The position numbers were made by a program, and so were the translations under genes. The notes under the pieces were generated by a model that searched no databases, was not told the origin of the DNA, and saw only the letters and a program-made list of their open reading frames with translations. From CAYUVF01 sp964448045 (GTDB taxonomy: Bacteria > Bacteroidota > Rhodothermia > Rhodothermales > Salinibacteraceae), in NCBI GenBank assembly GCA_964448045.1, contig CAYUVF010000002.1:62001-126000 (forward strand): a stretch of DNA of 64,000 nt, in the 5' to 3' direction. This document shows positions 26,241-35,111 of this stretch, piece after piece. The number at the start of each line of letters is the position of its first letter. Position 1 is the first letter of the stretch.

Positions 26241-27548
26241 ATGAACCGTAAGTTAATGGAAACCGAGTCCGTTACGCTGTTCTACCGATTTGGGGTCGCC
26301 CTTTTGATCGGCCTGTTGGTCGGGTTGCAGCGCGAATATGCGTTTCGGCGGCGCCAGCAGGCGGGCGACATCCAGCACAAGGAGGAGCTCTTAGCGGGTG
26401 CCCGCACGTTTCCCCTGATAGCACTGCTGGGCTGCAGCGCCGCGTTCCTGGCCGATACGCTTGGCGCCCCGCTGGTTTTTGTGAGTGCGGTGGGCGTGCT
26501 GGGGCTGTTGCTGGCTGTTGCGCACTACCATTTGCTCCGCGAAGGGGACAGCGGGCTCACCACTGAAGTTGCTGCGCTCGTAACGATCTGCATCGGGGCG
26601 CTCTGCTTTGAGGGGTATCTGGAGATCGCAGCGGCGCTGGGTGTGGGCACGGCTGTGTTGCTGGCGATGAAGGTGCAGACGCACACGCTGGCCCGGACGA
26701 TCGAGAGCGAAGATGTCTACGCCACACTCAAGTTTGCCGTCATCACCGTCATCGTGCTGCCGGTGCTGCCGCAGACGAGCTACGGCCCGCCGCCGTTCGA
26801 CGTGCTCGTGCCGTACAACGTCTGGCTGATGATCGTCTTCATCTCGGGCATCAGCTTCTTGGGGTATGTGCTGATCAAGGTCGTCGGCGCGCGGCGCGGC
26901 GTAGGGTTGACCGGCATCCTCGGCGGGCTGGCTTCCAGTACGGCTGTGACGCTGACCTTCACGCAGCGCAGTCGCACCGTCGAGCATCTGGAGCGGCCCT
27001 TTGCGCTGGCCATCCTGCTGGCGTGGACCATCATGTACATCCGCGTGCTGCTGGAGGTGGCCGCGCTCAATCTGCCGCTGCTGCGCTTCGTCTGGCTGCC
27101 GGTGGTCGTCGCTATGGGCGTCGGGCTCGCCTACTGCGCCTATCTGTACCAGACCTTCGAGGTCGAGGACGAGGAGGAGCCGGACGAGTTCAAGAATCCG
27201 TTTGAACTGGGTCCAGCGATCACGTTTGGGGTACTGTACGCCATTATTCTGGTCGTGGCCAACGCCGCGCAGGCGTATATGGGCGATGCCGGGGTCTATC
27301 TCTCCAGCATCGTTTCGGGCTTTGCCGATGTGGACGCGATCACGCTGTCGATGGCGCAACTGAGCCAGGGGGGCGAGGGGATCGATCTGCGCACGGCGGC
27401 CCGGTCCATCGTGCTGGCGGCGGCGGCGAACACCGTGCTGAAGGGGGGGCTCGTCCTGTCAGTCGGCTCGGACGCGCTGCGCCGGGCGATTCTGCCCGGG
27501 TTTGTGCTGATGGTCGTCACGGCGGTCGGGGTCGTCTTCTTCATCTGA
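26241..27548 (+). CDS. MgtC/SapB N-terminal + DUF4010 membrane protein
   Basis: 435 residues, about 12 membrane helices. The first ~140 residues match the MgtC/SapB family (FGVALLIGLLVGLQREY, GARTFPLIALLG, EVAALVTICIGAL). The rest is the DUF4010 domain (GLTGILGGLASSTAVTLTF, GFADVDAITLSM). Function unknown; MgtC relatives are connected to Mg2+ limitation and ATPase control. Start ATG 26241 preferred over TTG 26190; ATG 26256 is also possible. Confidence 0.88.
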   Translation: MNRKLMETESVTLFYRFGVALLIGLLVGLQREYAFRRRQQAGDIQHKEELLAGARTFPLIALLGCSAAFLADTLGAPLVFVSAVGVLGLLLAVAHYHLLREGDSGLTTEVAALVTICIGALCFEGYLEIAAALGVGTAVLLAMKVQTHTLARTIESEDVYATLKFAVITVIVLPVLPQTSYGPPPFDVLVPYNVWLMIVFISGISFLGYVLIKVVGARRGVGLTGILGGLASSTAVTLTFTQRSRTVEHLERPFALAILLAWTIMYIRVLLEVAALNLPLLRFVWLPVVVAMGVGLAYCAYLYQTFEVEDEEEPDEFKNPFELGPAITFGVLYAIILVVANAAQAYMGDAGVYLSSIVSGFADVDAITLSMAQLSQGGEGIDLRTAARSIVLAAAANTVLKGGLVLSVGSDALRRAILPGFVLMVVTAVGVVFFI

Positions 27549-27701
27549 GCGGTGTAGGTAATTCCCCCACATCAACACACTCGGTGTGCGCACACGATGC
27601 TGCGGGAATATCGGGTGCGCGTGGGTGTACAATTCGCTATTGTGCGCGTGAGACGGTATCGGTACTCGATGGCGGATTCATCACTTCGTGGGAGGCACGC
27701 C

Positions 27702-27911
27702 ATGACGAACGATTCGCACGAATCAGCAGAGGGGCGGCGCCACGTTCAGGCCCTCGTACGGCGGCTGATTGCGCACCTCGATGAGGGCGAGCACCTCGGA
27801 GCGCCCCGCCGCGCCGAGGACCACATCCGCATTCCGGTGATCCGCGAGGCCGATGACCGCCCGCCCGATCCCGTCTCGGTGCGCGCGCTTCTTGAAGCGT
27901 GGCTCGACTGA
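27702..27911 (+). CDS. small hypothetical protein
   Basis: 69 residues, charged and soluble, not recognised. The ATG at 27702 is preceded by a good GGAGG at 27691, one of the few clear Shine-Dalgarno sites in the window; a longer frame from 27597 lacks this. The gene ends 43 bp before the Acg-like gene on the same strand, so the two are probably co-transcribed. Confidence 0.6.
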   Translation: MTNDSHESAEGRRHVQALVRRLIAHLDEGEHLGAPRRAEDHIRIPVIREADDRPPDPVSVRALLEAWLD

Positions 27912-27954
27912 CGGGCGGCCCTTTCACGCCCGCTTCCACAGAGATCCCACCGGC

Positions 27955-29013
27955 ATGACGACGCTGCTTAAAGACGATCCGTGGACGGTTTCGCAGGCAG
28001 AGTTTCCGCGGGCCCAATCGGCCCAGGCGCAGCTCCGTTTTCTGCTGAACTACGCCGTGCTCGCGCCATCGGGGCACAACACGCAGCCGTGGCTCTTTCG
28101 GGTCGGGGGCGACGGCATCGACGTGATTGCCGACCGCCGGCGCGCCCTCCCTGTCGTGGATCCTGGCGACCGGGAGCTGACGATGAGCTGCGGTGCCGCG
28201 CTGTTTCACCTGCGCGTGGCCATGCGGCACTTCGGGTTCACGCCGGTGGTGGAGCTGCTCCCCGATGCCGCCCAGCCCGATGTGCTGGCACGCATCCGAA
28301 TGGGCGCCTCGATGGAGGCCACGTTCAACGACGAACGCCTGTTTATGGCGATCGCGCACCGCCGCACCAATCGCCAGCCGTTTGCCGACCGGCCCGTGCC
28401 CGAGGCCGAGGTCGATCACCTCGCCGAGTGTGCCGAGGAGGAGGGCGCTGCGCTGCAGGTGGTGCGCGCGGACGAAGAGAAGCAAGCCCTGGCCGAGCTC
28501 ATCGCAGAGGGCGATCGCCGGCAGGCCAGCGACAAGCGCTTCCGCCGCGAGCTGGCGGCCTGGATTCATCCCAATCGCAGTAGCAGCCGCGACGGCATCC
28601 CCGGCTACGCCATGGGGTTGGGTGACCTCCTCTCGTATGCCGGGCCGTTCGTCATTCGCACCTTCAACTGGGGCGAGGGGCAGGCAGCCAAAGATCAGCA
28701 GCTGGCCGAGGGATCGCCGGCCTTGCTGGTGCTCAGCACGGAGGACGATACGGCCGCCGCGTGGATGGCAGCCGGGCAAGCGCTCGACCGCGTGCTGCTG
28801 CAGGGGCAAGCCTATGACCTTCAGGCGTCGTATCTGAACCAGCCTATCGAGGTGCCAGCGCTGCGCCCGCAGGTAGCCGAGCGGCTCGGCATCGACGGCC
28901 ATCCGCAACTGATCCTCCGAATGGGCTACCCCACCGAGTCCGTCGAACGCACCCCGCGCCGTCCCCCGGAGGAGGTGCTGCTGGATCCCGATGCGCCTCT
29001 GCCCCCCGATTGA
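27955..29013 (+). CDS. Acg-family FMN-binding nitroreductase-like protein
   Basis: 352 residues. Nitroreductase fold with LNYAVLAPSGHNTQPWLF near residue 35 (FMN-phosphate contact of the Acg group), AIAHRRTNRQPF near 140, GDLLSYAGPF and the C-terminal RMGYP. The mycobacterial Acg protein belongs to the DosR dormancy regulon and is thought to bind or sequester flavin. Start ATG 27955 chosen over 27853, which would overlap the small upstream gene. Adjacent to ferritin-like and Usp genes. Confidence 0.88.
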   Translation: MTTLLKDDPWTVSQAEFPRAQSAQAQLRFLLNYAVLAPSGHNTQPWLFRVGGDGIDVIADRRRALPVVDPGDRELTMSCGAALFHLRVAMRHFGFTPVVELLPDAAQPDVLARIRMGASMEATFNDERLFMAIAHRRTNRQPFADRPVPEAEVDHLAECAEEEGAALQVVRADEEKQALAELIAEGDRRQASDKRFRRELAAWIHPNRSSSRDGIPGYAMGLGDLLSYAGPFVIRTFNWGEGQAAKDQQLAEGSPALLVLSTEDDTAAAWMAAGQALDRVLLQGQAYDLQASYLNQPIEVPALRPQVAERLGIDGHPQLILRMGYPTESVERTPRRPPEEVLLDPDAPLPPD

Positions 29014-29063
29014 TCGTTCGTTTCCACTTGCATCCTCACAATTCAAATCGACCTCGAAATACC

Positions 29064-29498
29064 ATGAGCACGCCCACAACAGCCGATCTGATTGACGGGC
29101 TCAATACGGATCTGTCGCACGAATATCAGGCCATCATGATGTACAACACCTACGCTGCCATGGTGGAGGGGATGCATCGCCCCATGCTAAAAGCCTTCTT
29201 CGAGGAAGAACTGCCCGAGGAGCTGTTGCACGCCCAATTCTTGGCCGACAAGATCACCGCCCTCGGGGGAACGCCTACGACCGAGGTGGTGCCCGTCGAG
29301 GTGACGGCCGACAGCCAGGCCATGCTGGAGCACGTCGTCACGGCCGAAGCGGAGACGATCGAGCGGTACGTGCGCCGTCGCCGCGACGCAGAAGCGTTTG
29401 GCGACTTCGGCCTCGCTGCCGAACTCGACGACATTATCCGCGATGAGACGCGTCACAAGGAAGAAACCGAGAAGCTCTTGCGCCAGCTCGACGTCTGA
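29064..29498 (+). CDS. ferritin-like di-iron protein (bacterioferritin/DPS-like)
   Basis: 144 residues, four-helix bundle. Candidate iron ligands: Glu in LSHEYQAI (helix 1), Glu and His in EELLHAQF (helix 2), Glu in AEAETIE (helix 3) and Glu/His in RDETRHKEE (helix 4), the usual spacing of a ferritin di-iron centre. Probably stores or detoxifies iron. Start ATG 29064; the upstream extension overlaps the previous gene's end and is not family-like. Confidence 0.88.
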   Translation: MSTPTTADLIDGLNTDLSHEYQAIMMYNTYAAMVEGMHRPMLKAFFEEELPEELLHAQFLADKITALGGTPTTEVVPVEVTADSQAMLEHVVTAEAETIERYVRRRRDAEAFGDFGLAAELDDIIRDETRHKEETEKLLRQLDV

Positions 29499-29550
29499 TT
29501 GAATTGGCCCACATCGAACGCGACCATGCATCGACTCAAGGAGATTCGCT

Positions 29551-30495
29551 ATGCTTAATATTAAAAACATCCTCTTCCCGACGGATTTGTCCGAGTGCGC
29601 CGAGCGCGCCTTCCAACATGCCGCGTTCCTCGCGCACTGGCATGATGCCAACCTGCACGTGCTCAACGTGGTGGGCCGGCACATGTACGATTACGCGAAC
29701 ATGCGCGAGCACTTCCCGATGTCCGATGCCACGCTGAGCGATCTGCTGGCCGTCGAGAACGGAAAGTCCGAGAGCGGTATGCCCACGCTCGATGCGCTCT
29801 CCATCCAGCAGACGCAGCTGGAGAAAGCCTCGGCCTCGGAGGCGATCCTCTCGTTCGTGGACCAGCAAGACATCGATCTCGTGGTGATGGGCACGCACGG
29901 CCGGCGCGGCGCCAACCGGCTGCTGATTGGGAGCGTGGCCGAGGAGGTCGTGCGCAGCGCGTCGTGCCCGGTGCTCACCATTCGCGCCGACGAGAAGGTG
30001 GCGCCGGGCGACGCGATCCGCCGCATCCTCGTGCCGGTCGACTTCTCCGATGTCTCGCACCGCGCCATCCAGCACGCCAAAGAGCTGGCCATGACCTACG
30101 GCGCCCGGCTCGATCTGCTACACGTGGTCGAGGAAATTGCTCTGCCGGCCGCGTACGGCATGGAGCCAGTCAACCTGGTGATCCCGGAGGTCGTCGAGAA
30201 TAGCGAACGCGCTCTGGCCGACATGGCCCGCGAGGAAATTGGATACGAGCACATCGTGGTGCACGCGCTGACCGGCTATGCGGTAAGCACGATCCTCGAC
30301 TTCGCCGACGAAAATGAAATCGATCTGATGGTGATCGCCACCCACGGCCGCACGGGTATCGACCGGGTGCTCATGGGAAGCGTCGCCGAGAAGGTTGTGC
30401 GGCGCGCGCCGTGTCCCGTTTTTACGGTCAAGAGCTTTGGTAAATCGCTCGTTCCGGCTGAGACGGCCCCGGCCCGCGATGAGAAGCCGGCGTAA
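29551..30495 (+). CDS. universal stress protein, tandem UspA domains
   Basis: 314 residues: two Usp domains (about 1-145 and 155-300). Each ends in the ATP-binding signature: GTHGRRGANRLLIGSVAEEV and THGRTGIDRVLMGSVAEKV (G-2X-G-9X-GS). An ATP-binding Usp is expected. First of three consecutive usp genes on this strand. Confidence 0.95.
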   Translation: MLNIKNILFPTDLSECAERAFQHAAFLAHWHDANLHVLNVVGRHMYDYANMREHFPMSDATLSDLLAVENGKSESGMPTLDALSIQQTQLEKASASEAILSFVDQQDIDLVVMGTHGRRGANRLLIGSVAEEVVRSASCPVLTIRADEKVAPGDAIRRILVPVDFSDVSHRAIQHAKELAMTYGARLDLLHVVEEIALPAAYGMEPVNLVIPEVVENSERALADMAREEIGYEHIVVHALTGYAVSTILDFADENEIDLMVIATHGRTGIDRVLMGSVAEKVVRRAPCPVFTVKSFGKSLVPAETAPARDEKPA

Positions 30496-30622
30496 CCCGC
30501 CGCAGCCGTACCGGTATGTCGGCCCTCGCTTGTGTCGGGCATTCCGTCGGGCGTAGGCGAGGGCATTGGTGGGGCCCTCGACCGCCGCGTTTGTTGGATC
30601 TGCTACCCGTTTCGTTCTGGCT

Positions 30623-31096
30623 ATGCTCGATATACGATCAATTCTCGTGCCCATCGATTTCTCGGCTCCATCGCGGCAGGCGCTCGACACAGCGCGGGCA
30701 CTGGCGCAGCAGTTCGGCGCGGCATTGCACGTGCTGCATGTGCTCGAAGAGCCCAGCTATCCGGGATTCTACGGCGCCGGGGCGGTCACGCTCTACGGTG
30801 AGGTTCCCGATCTGAAAAAGCGCGCTGAAGAGGCAATGGCCGACTGGTTGGCCGACAGCCCCATCGATGTCACCGCGGCGGTTGTCAAGGGGAAGGCCAA
30901 GCACGACATCCTGGACTACGCTCACGAGCATGCGGTCGATCTGATTGTGATTGCGTCGAAGGGACTCTCCGGTGTGGAGCGCGTGCTGCTGGGCAGCGTG
31001 GCGCAGCACATCGTCCGCGAGGCGCCGTGCCCCGTGTTTGTCGTGCGCGGTGAGGACGCCGTGGAGGAACCTTCGGCCCCGGATACCGACGCGTAG
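30623..31096 (+). CDS. universal stress protein, single UspA domain
   Basis: 157 residues. Starts with SILVPIDFSAPSRQAL and ends with the nucleotide signature SKGLSGVERVLLGSVAQHIV, which keeps G-2X-G-9X-GS. The ATG at 30623 fits the domain start; the longer frame from 30566 adds a non-family leader. Confidence 0.93.
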   Translation: MLDIRSILVPIDFSAPSRQALDTARALAQQFGAALHVLHVLEEPSYPGFYGAGAVTLYGEVPDLKKRAEEAMADWLADSPIDVTAAVVKGKAKHDILDYAHEHAVDLIVIASKGLSGVERVLLGSVAQHIVREAPCPVFVVRGEDAVEEPSAPDTDA

Positions 31097-31134
31097 TTGC
31101 CGTTCATTCTGTCCCCATCATACGCCTCCGTCCC

Positions 31135-32073
31135 ATGACGATCCAGCACATCCTCGTTCCCACGGATTTCTCTGCTTGCTCCCGCCACGCCCTGGACTGG
31201 GCAGTGAGCTTGGCGAGCCGCACCGAGGCCCAGCTCCGGCTCCTGCACGTGCTCGCCGATTACGATCCGGAGTGGTACAGCGAGGCAGATACCGAGCCGC
31301 AGGTGACGGCGCTGCGGAAAGAGATTGAATACGACGCCGAGGAAGAGCTGCAAGCCATGCGGCCCGACCGGGCGGCGACCGGGGTGGAGAGCGAGGTGGC
31401 GATGGAGCGCGACCTGAACGTCGCCTCCGCTATCGTCGACTATGCCGATGCGTGCGATATGGATCTCATCGTGCTGGGCACACACGGTCGGGGCGGGCTC
31501 AGCCATGTGCTGCTGGGCAGCGTCGCCGAGCAGGTAGTGCGTCGGGCGAAGCGGCCCGTTCTCACTGTGGGGCCGGATGCGGCGGATCCGCATGCAGTGG
31601 AGCGCCTGCTCGTCCCGATCGACTTCTCGCGTCACTCGCGCACGGCGCTGCGTACCGCCAAGGAGCTGGCTCACCTGTTCGATGCCCGGCTGGATCTGCT
31701 ATTCGTAGCCGAGGAGCGAATGGTGCCTGTTTTCAGCGATACGGGGATTCCAAGCGTTAACGTGCTCAAGATGGACCCTGAAATCGTCAAGGACTCGTCG
31801 AAGGCGCTCGCGCAGCTCAACGACGACGTCGGCGGACCCGAGGTGCAGGCGCAGGGCCACGTCGCGCACGGAGATGTGGCGCCGCGTATCATCGACTTTG
31901 CCGACACCCACGACATCGATCTGATCGTGATCGCAACCCGCGGGCTGACCGGCCTCAATCACTTCCTGATTGGCAGCGTCACCGAGCGGGTGGTCCGCAA
32001 AGCGCCTTGCCCCGTTTTCACGTTGCACACCGAGGCGGAGGGCGACCAAGCGGGAGAGGAGGAGGCCGCCTGA
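31135..32073 (+). CDS. universal stress protein, tandem UspA domains
   Basis: 312 residues, two Usp domains with signatures GTHGRGGLSHVLLGSVAEQV and TRGLTGLNHFLIGSVTERV. Similar in layout to the gene at 29551, so the pair may be an old duplication. It ends 7 bp from the convergent DUF819 gene. Confidence 0.95.
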   Translation: MTIQHILVPTDFSACSRHALDWAVSLASRTEAQLRLLHVLADYDPEWYSEADTEPQVTALRKEIEYDAEEELQAMRPDRAATGVESEVAMERDLNVASAIVDYADACDMDLIVLGTHGRGGLSHVLLGSVAEQVVRRAKRPVLTVGPDAADPHAVERLLVPIDFSRHSRTALRTAKELAHLFDARLDLLFVAEERMVPVFSDTGIPSVNVLKMDPEIVKDSSKALAQLNDDVGGPEVQAQGHVAHGDVAPRIIDFADTHDIDLIVIATRGLTGLNHFLIGSVTERVVRKAPCPVFTLHTEAEGDQAGEEEAA

Positions 32074-32080
32074 TCAGCCG

Positions 32081-33289
32081 TCAGCCGAGCAGAAGCGCTA
32101 CCTGGCCGATCATCCACCCGCAGCCGAGGGCTGCATAGATGCCGAGGATGTAGCCCGCTACGCCCATCAGCAGGCCGACGGGAGCCATCGCCGGTAGGTA
32201 GTGGCTGGCGACGATGGGGGCACTGGCCGCCCCACCCACGTTGGCCATGCTGCCCGTCGCCACGAAGAAGAGCGGCGCTCCAACCCAGCGGGCGACCAGC
32301 AGCAGAATCCCGACGTGGATGGCGATCCAGACGATGCCCGCGACGAGGTAGAGCGGCACCTCCAGCACAGCGGCCAGATCAGCCTTGGCGCCGATGGAGG
32401 TGAGCAGGAGGTAGAGGGCGAAGTAACCCAGCTGGGAGGCGCCGGTGCGTTCCATGTCGCGCAGCGGCGTAAACGAGAGGGCGAGCCCAATCGTGACCAC
32501 GATGAGCACAGCCCAGGTGCCCGCAGTGATGATGGTGGGGTCGCCCAACTCGGGAAAGACCCCGCCCAAGAGCCGAGCGCCCACCGCTGCGGCCAGGGCG
32601 AGGCCCACCATAAAGGCGTAATCGCCCATGCCGGCCGGCTCGCGATCCGTCTGGGCGGCTTCGAGCGATTCGCCCAGCTCGTCGAGGGCGTTCTCATCGG
32701 CACCAACCCAGCGGTCGAACCGTTCCTCGTAGGACTTCAGGAAGAGGAGGATGCCCATCCACCCGTATCCGGCGACCACGTCGACCACCAGCAGCGGAGC
32801 GAGCGTGCTGGCCGAGGCCTCTACGCTCTCCTGCATCGCCAGCAGATTGGCCGTTCCGCCAATCCAGCTTCCCGAGAGCGAGGCAAACCCTTTCCAGGCT
32901 TCGGGATCCTCGAAGAACGCGCCGAAGAGCGCAAACGCTACCGGGCCGCCGATGACAATGCCAGCAGTTCCGGCAAGCATCATGATGAGGGCCATTGGCC
33001 CGAGTCGCAGGATCGCGCGCACATCCACTGTGATCATTAGCAGAAAGAGCGAGAAGGGGAGCAGGTAGGTGGACATCCAGCTGTAGATGGGGCTCTCGGC
33101 GGGCGTGATGCCAGCGGTGGTGGCTAACATCGGCACAAAGTAGGCCCAGATGACCGGCGGCAGAAATTTGAAGACACCCTCCAGCGCATCGAAGGAACTG
33201 AGCCAAAACACGGCGCCCAATACGGCCGCCAGGAACGCAGCCAGGGACATGGGGTCGGTGATGAGCGCTTCGGGCGGGACGGGAGGCAT
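32081..33289 (-). CDS. DUF819 family integral membrane protein
   Basis: 402 residues, about 10-12 membrane helices. Family features: GSWIGGTANLLAM near residue 145 and ATGSMANVGGAASAPIVA near 350, glycine-rich re-entrant-like segments repeated in both halves, as in two-fold symmetric transporters. Substrate unknown. ATG 33289 chosen; the frame opens earlier (33364) but that leader is not membrane-like. A strong inverted repeat lies 70 bp upstream. Confidence 0.88.
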   Translation of the reverse strand: MPPVPPEALITDPMSLAAFLAAVLGAVFWLSSFDALEGVFKFLPPVIWAYFVPMLATTAGITPAESPIYSWMSTYLLPFSLFLLMITVDVRAILRLGPMALIMMLAGTAGIVIGGPVAFALFGAFFEDPEAWKGFASLSGSWIGGTANLLAMQESVEASASTLAPLLVVDVVAGYGWMGILLFLKSYEERFDRWVGADENALDELGESLEAAQTDREPAGMGDYAFMVGLALAAAVGARLLGGVFPELGDPTIITAGTWAVLIVVTIGLALSFTPLRDMERTGASQLGYFALYLLLTSIGAKADLAAVLEVPLYLVAGIVWIAIHVGILLLVARWVGAPLFFVATGSMANVGGAASAPIVASHYLPAMAPVGLLMGVAGYILGIYAALGCGWMIGQVALLLG

Positions 33290-33681
33290 GAGGCGAAGGT
33301 GTGGTTGAACAGGTACGGATTGGCGCGCTGCGTCTAAGATGCAGGTTTCGGCGCAGGGGTGCAACCGGCCTCACAGGAGGGCCGAGATGCGCTTCCGGTT
33401 GCACAAAGAATCGAGCGGCCGCGCGAGCGGTCACTTTCGCACGCAATTTGCAGAGGCTGATGATCAGAAATGAACGGCGATCGTACATATAACACTACGT
33501 AATCACTCCGCCCCACCATATGCAGGAGGGTCCGCATGGCGGCCCGGTTGAGCGGCGTACCGAAACGCCGCACTGGATATCTTCTCCGTTCATTCGTATT
33601 TCAACCCTGCATGTGAACTGTGCGTCGGATAAATTGTAACTATTCTTGTACTAATTCAGTACGCACGGGTCTTCCCGCGGT
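33290..33681. other. divergent intergenic region between DUF819 gene and hemA
   Basis: 392 bp, no gene recognised. It holds the stem-loop at 33359-33404 on the DUF819 side. An AT-rich stretch lies on the hemA side (about 33630-33660, ATAAATTGTAACTATTCTTG), where the hemA promoter is expected. Confidence 0.5.
33359..33404 (-). promoter_or_regulatory. perfect 10-bp inverted repeat with nested hairpin, upstream of DUF819 gene
   Basis: GTGCAACCGG (33359-33368) pairs with CCGGTTGCAC (33395-33404), and the loop carries an inner GGCC/GGCC stem. It lies 70 bp upstream of the DUF819 start on the minus strand. There is no U-tract, so an operator or a structured 5' leader fits better than a terminator. 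Confidence 0.6.
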
Positions 33682-35100
33682 ATGACTTTTTTTGCATTCG
33701 GATTGAATCACGAGACGGCGTCCGTCGGGGTGACGGAGGCGTTTGCGCTGGATGAAACGGCGCAGCGCATCCTCTACGCCGAGTTGGATCTTGCGGAGCC
33801 GGCTGAAGTGATTTTACTGTCGACGTGCAATCGCACCGAGGCGTATCTTTATGGCACGCCCGACGACGCGCGGCAGGTCCAACAGATCCTGAGCGCAGAG
33901 GCCGGGCAGCCCTGGCCCGAGGACGAAGCTTTTTACCTCCGCGATGAGGCTGCTGTGCGGCACATTCTGGAAGTGACCAGCGGACTGCGTTCGATGGTCC
34001 TGGGCGATGCGCAGATCCTCGCTCAGGTTAAGGAGGCCTATCGCCGCGCAGTCGAAGCCGATGCAGTGAATACGCTCCTGCACCGCTTGATGCACACGGC
34101 CTTCCGAGCGGCCAAGCGCGTCACCAGCGAAACAGCTCTCTCCAGCGGCGCGGCCTCGGTGTCGAGCGCCGCCGTAGCCATGGCGCGCGATCATTTCGAC
34201 GATGTGGTCGGCGGGAGCCTCGAAGGGGCCGATGTACTGCTCGTCGGCGCCGGCAAGATGGGCCGACTGGCGCTGCAGGCGATGCAGAGCTACACGCCGC
34301 ACACCATTCGGGTCACCAATAGATCTCCCGAGCGTGCCCGTGACGTCGCTGCTGCCAACGGCGCCGAGACCGTCGACTGGGCGGAGCGCCACCACGCGGC
34401 CAGCCAGGCCGATGTGGTGATCGTAGCCACGGGCGCCCCCGATCCGGTGCTGCGATCCGGGTCGCTTCCGGCACGGCCCGATCATCGCGTGCCTGCGCTA
34501 CTCATCGACATCTCAATGCCGCGCAACATCGACCCGGCCGTCGACAAACGCACAGGTTACGTCGTGATGGATCTGGATGCGCTGCAGGCGTGGACGAACC
34601 GCGTCGAGGCGCAGCGCAGTGCCGAGGTGCCTGCCGCCCGTGCCATCTGCGACGACCTGATGGGCGATTTCGTGACGTGGGTCTTCCACCAGCAGGCACT
34701 ACAACCGGCGATTCAGGCTATTCGTGACACGTTCGATGCCATCCGCACCCAGGAGATCGACCGGCACGCGCACCGCTTTTCTGAGCTCGACCGCGATGAG
34801 CTGGAGCAGATCACGCAGTCGATCATGCAGAAGCTGCTGGCGGTGCCCATCGTCCGGCTCAAAAACGTCGATCCCGAGAGCATTGATTTCGTCCGCGGCA
34901 TCGAATTGCTCCGTGCGCTCTTCGAACGGCCCGGCTGCGAGGACGAATCGGCTCAGGTGTCCGGCAATGGGGCGGCGAACAAGCAGCCCAGTCTCTCGGA
35001 TGTGCCCGAAGGGTGCCCGTTCGAGCCGGAAGAGGACGACGAGGCGGGTGACGAGGAGCTGTTGCGCCGCGTCTTGCGCCGTTCGTCGCACGAGGCCTGA
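33682..35100 (+). CDS. hemA: glutamyl-tRNA reductase
   Basis: 472 residues. First step of C5 tetrapyrrole synthesis: Glu-tRNA to glutamate-1-semialdehyde. Nucleophile Cys49 in LLSTCNRTE; NADPH domain VLLVGAGKMG near residue 190; C-terminal dimerisation helices. LGDAQILAQVKEAYR matches the conserved catalytic-domain segment (usually GE-QI). A ~60-residue acidic C-terminal tail with CPFEPEEDDE extends past the usual end. hemC follows after 11 bp. Confidence 0.96.
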   Translation: MTFFAFGLNHETASVGVTEAFALDETAQRILYAELDLAEPAEVILLSTCNRTEAYLYGTPDDARQVQQILSAEAGQPWPEDEAFYLRDEAAVRHILEVTSGLRSMVLGDAQILAQVKEAYRRAVEADAVNTLLHRLMHTAFRAAKRVTSETALSSGAASVSSAAVAMARDHFDDVVGGSLEGADVLLVGAGKMGRLALQAMQSYTPHTIRVTNRSPERARDVAAANGAETVDWAERHHAASQADVVIVATGAPDPVLRSGSLPARPDHRVPALLIDISMPRNIDPAVDKRTGYVVMDLDALQAWTNRVEAQRSAEVPAARAICDDLMGDFVTWVFHQQALQPAIQAIRDTFDAIRTQEIDRHAHRFSELDRDELEQITQSIMQKLLAVPIVRLKNVDPESIDFVRGIELLRALFERPGCEDESAQVSGNGAANKQPSLSDVPEGCPFEPEEDDEAGDEELLRRVLRRSSHEA

Positions 35101-35111
35101 TCGGGCATTCT

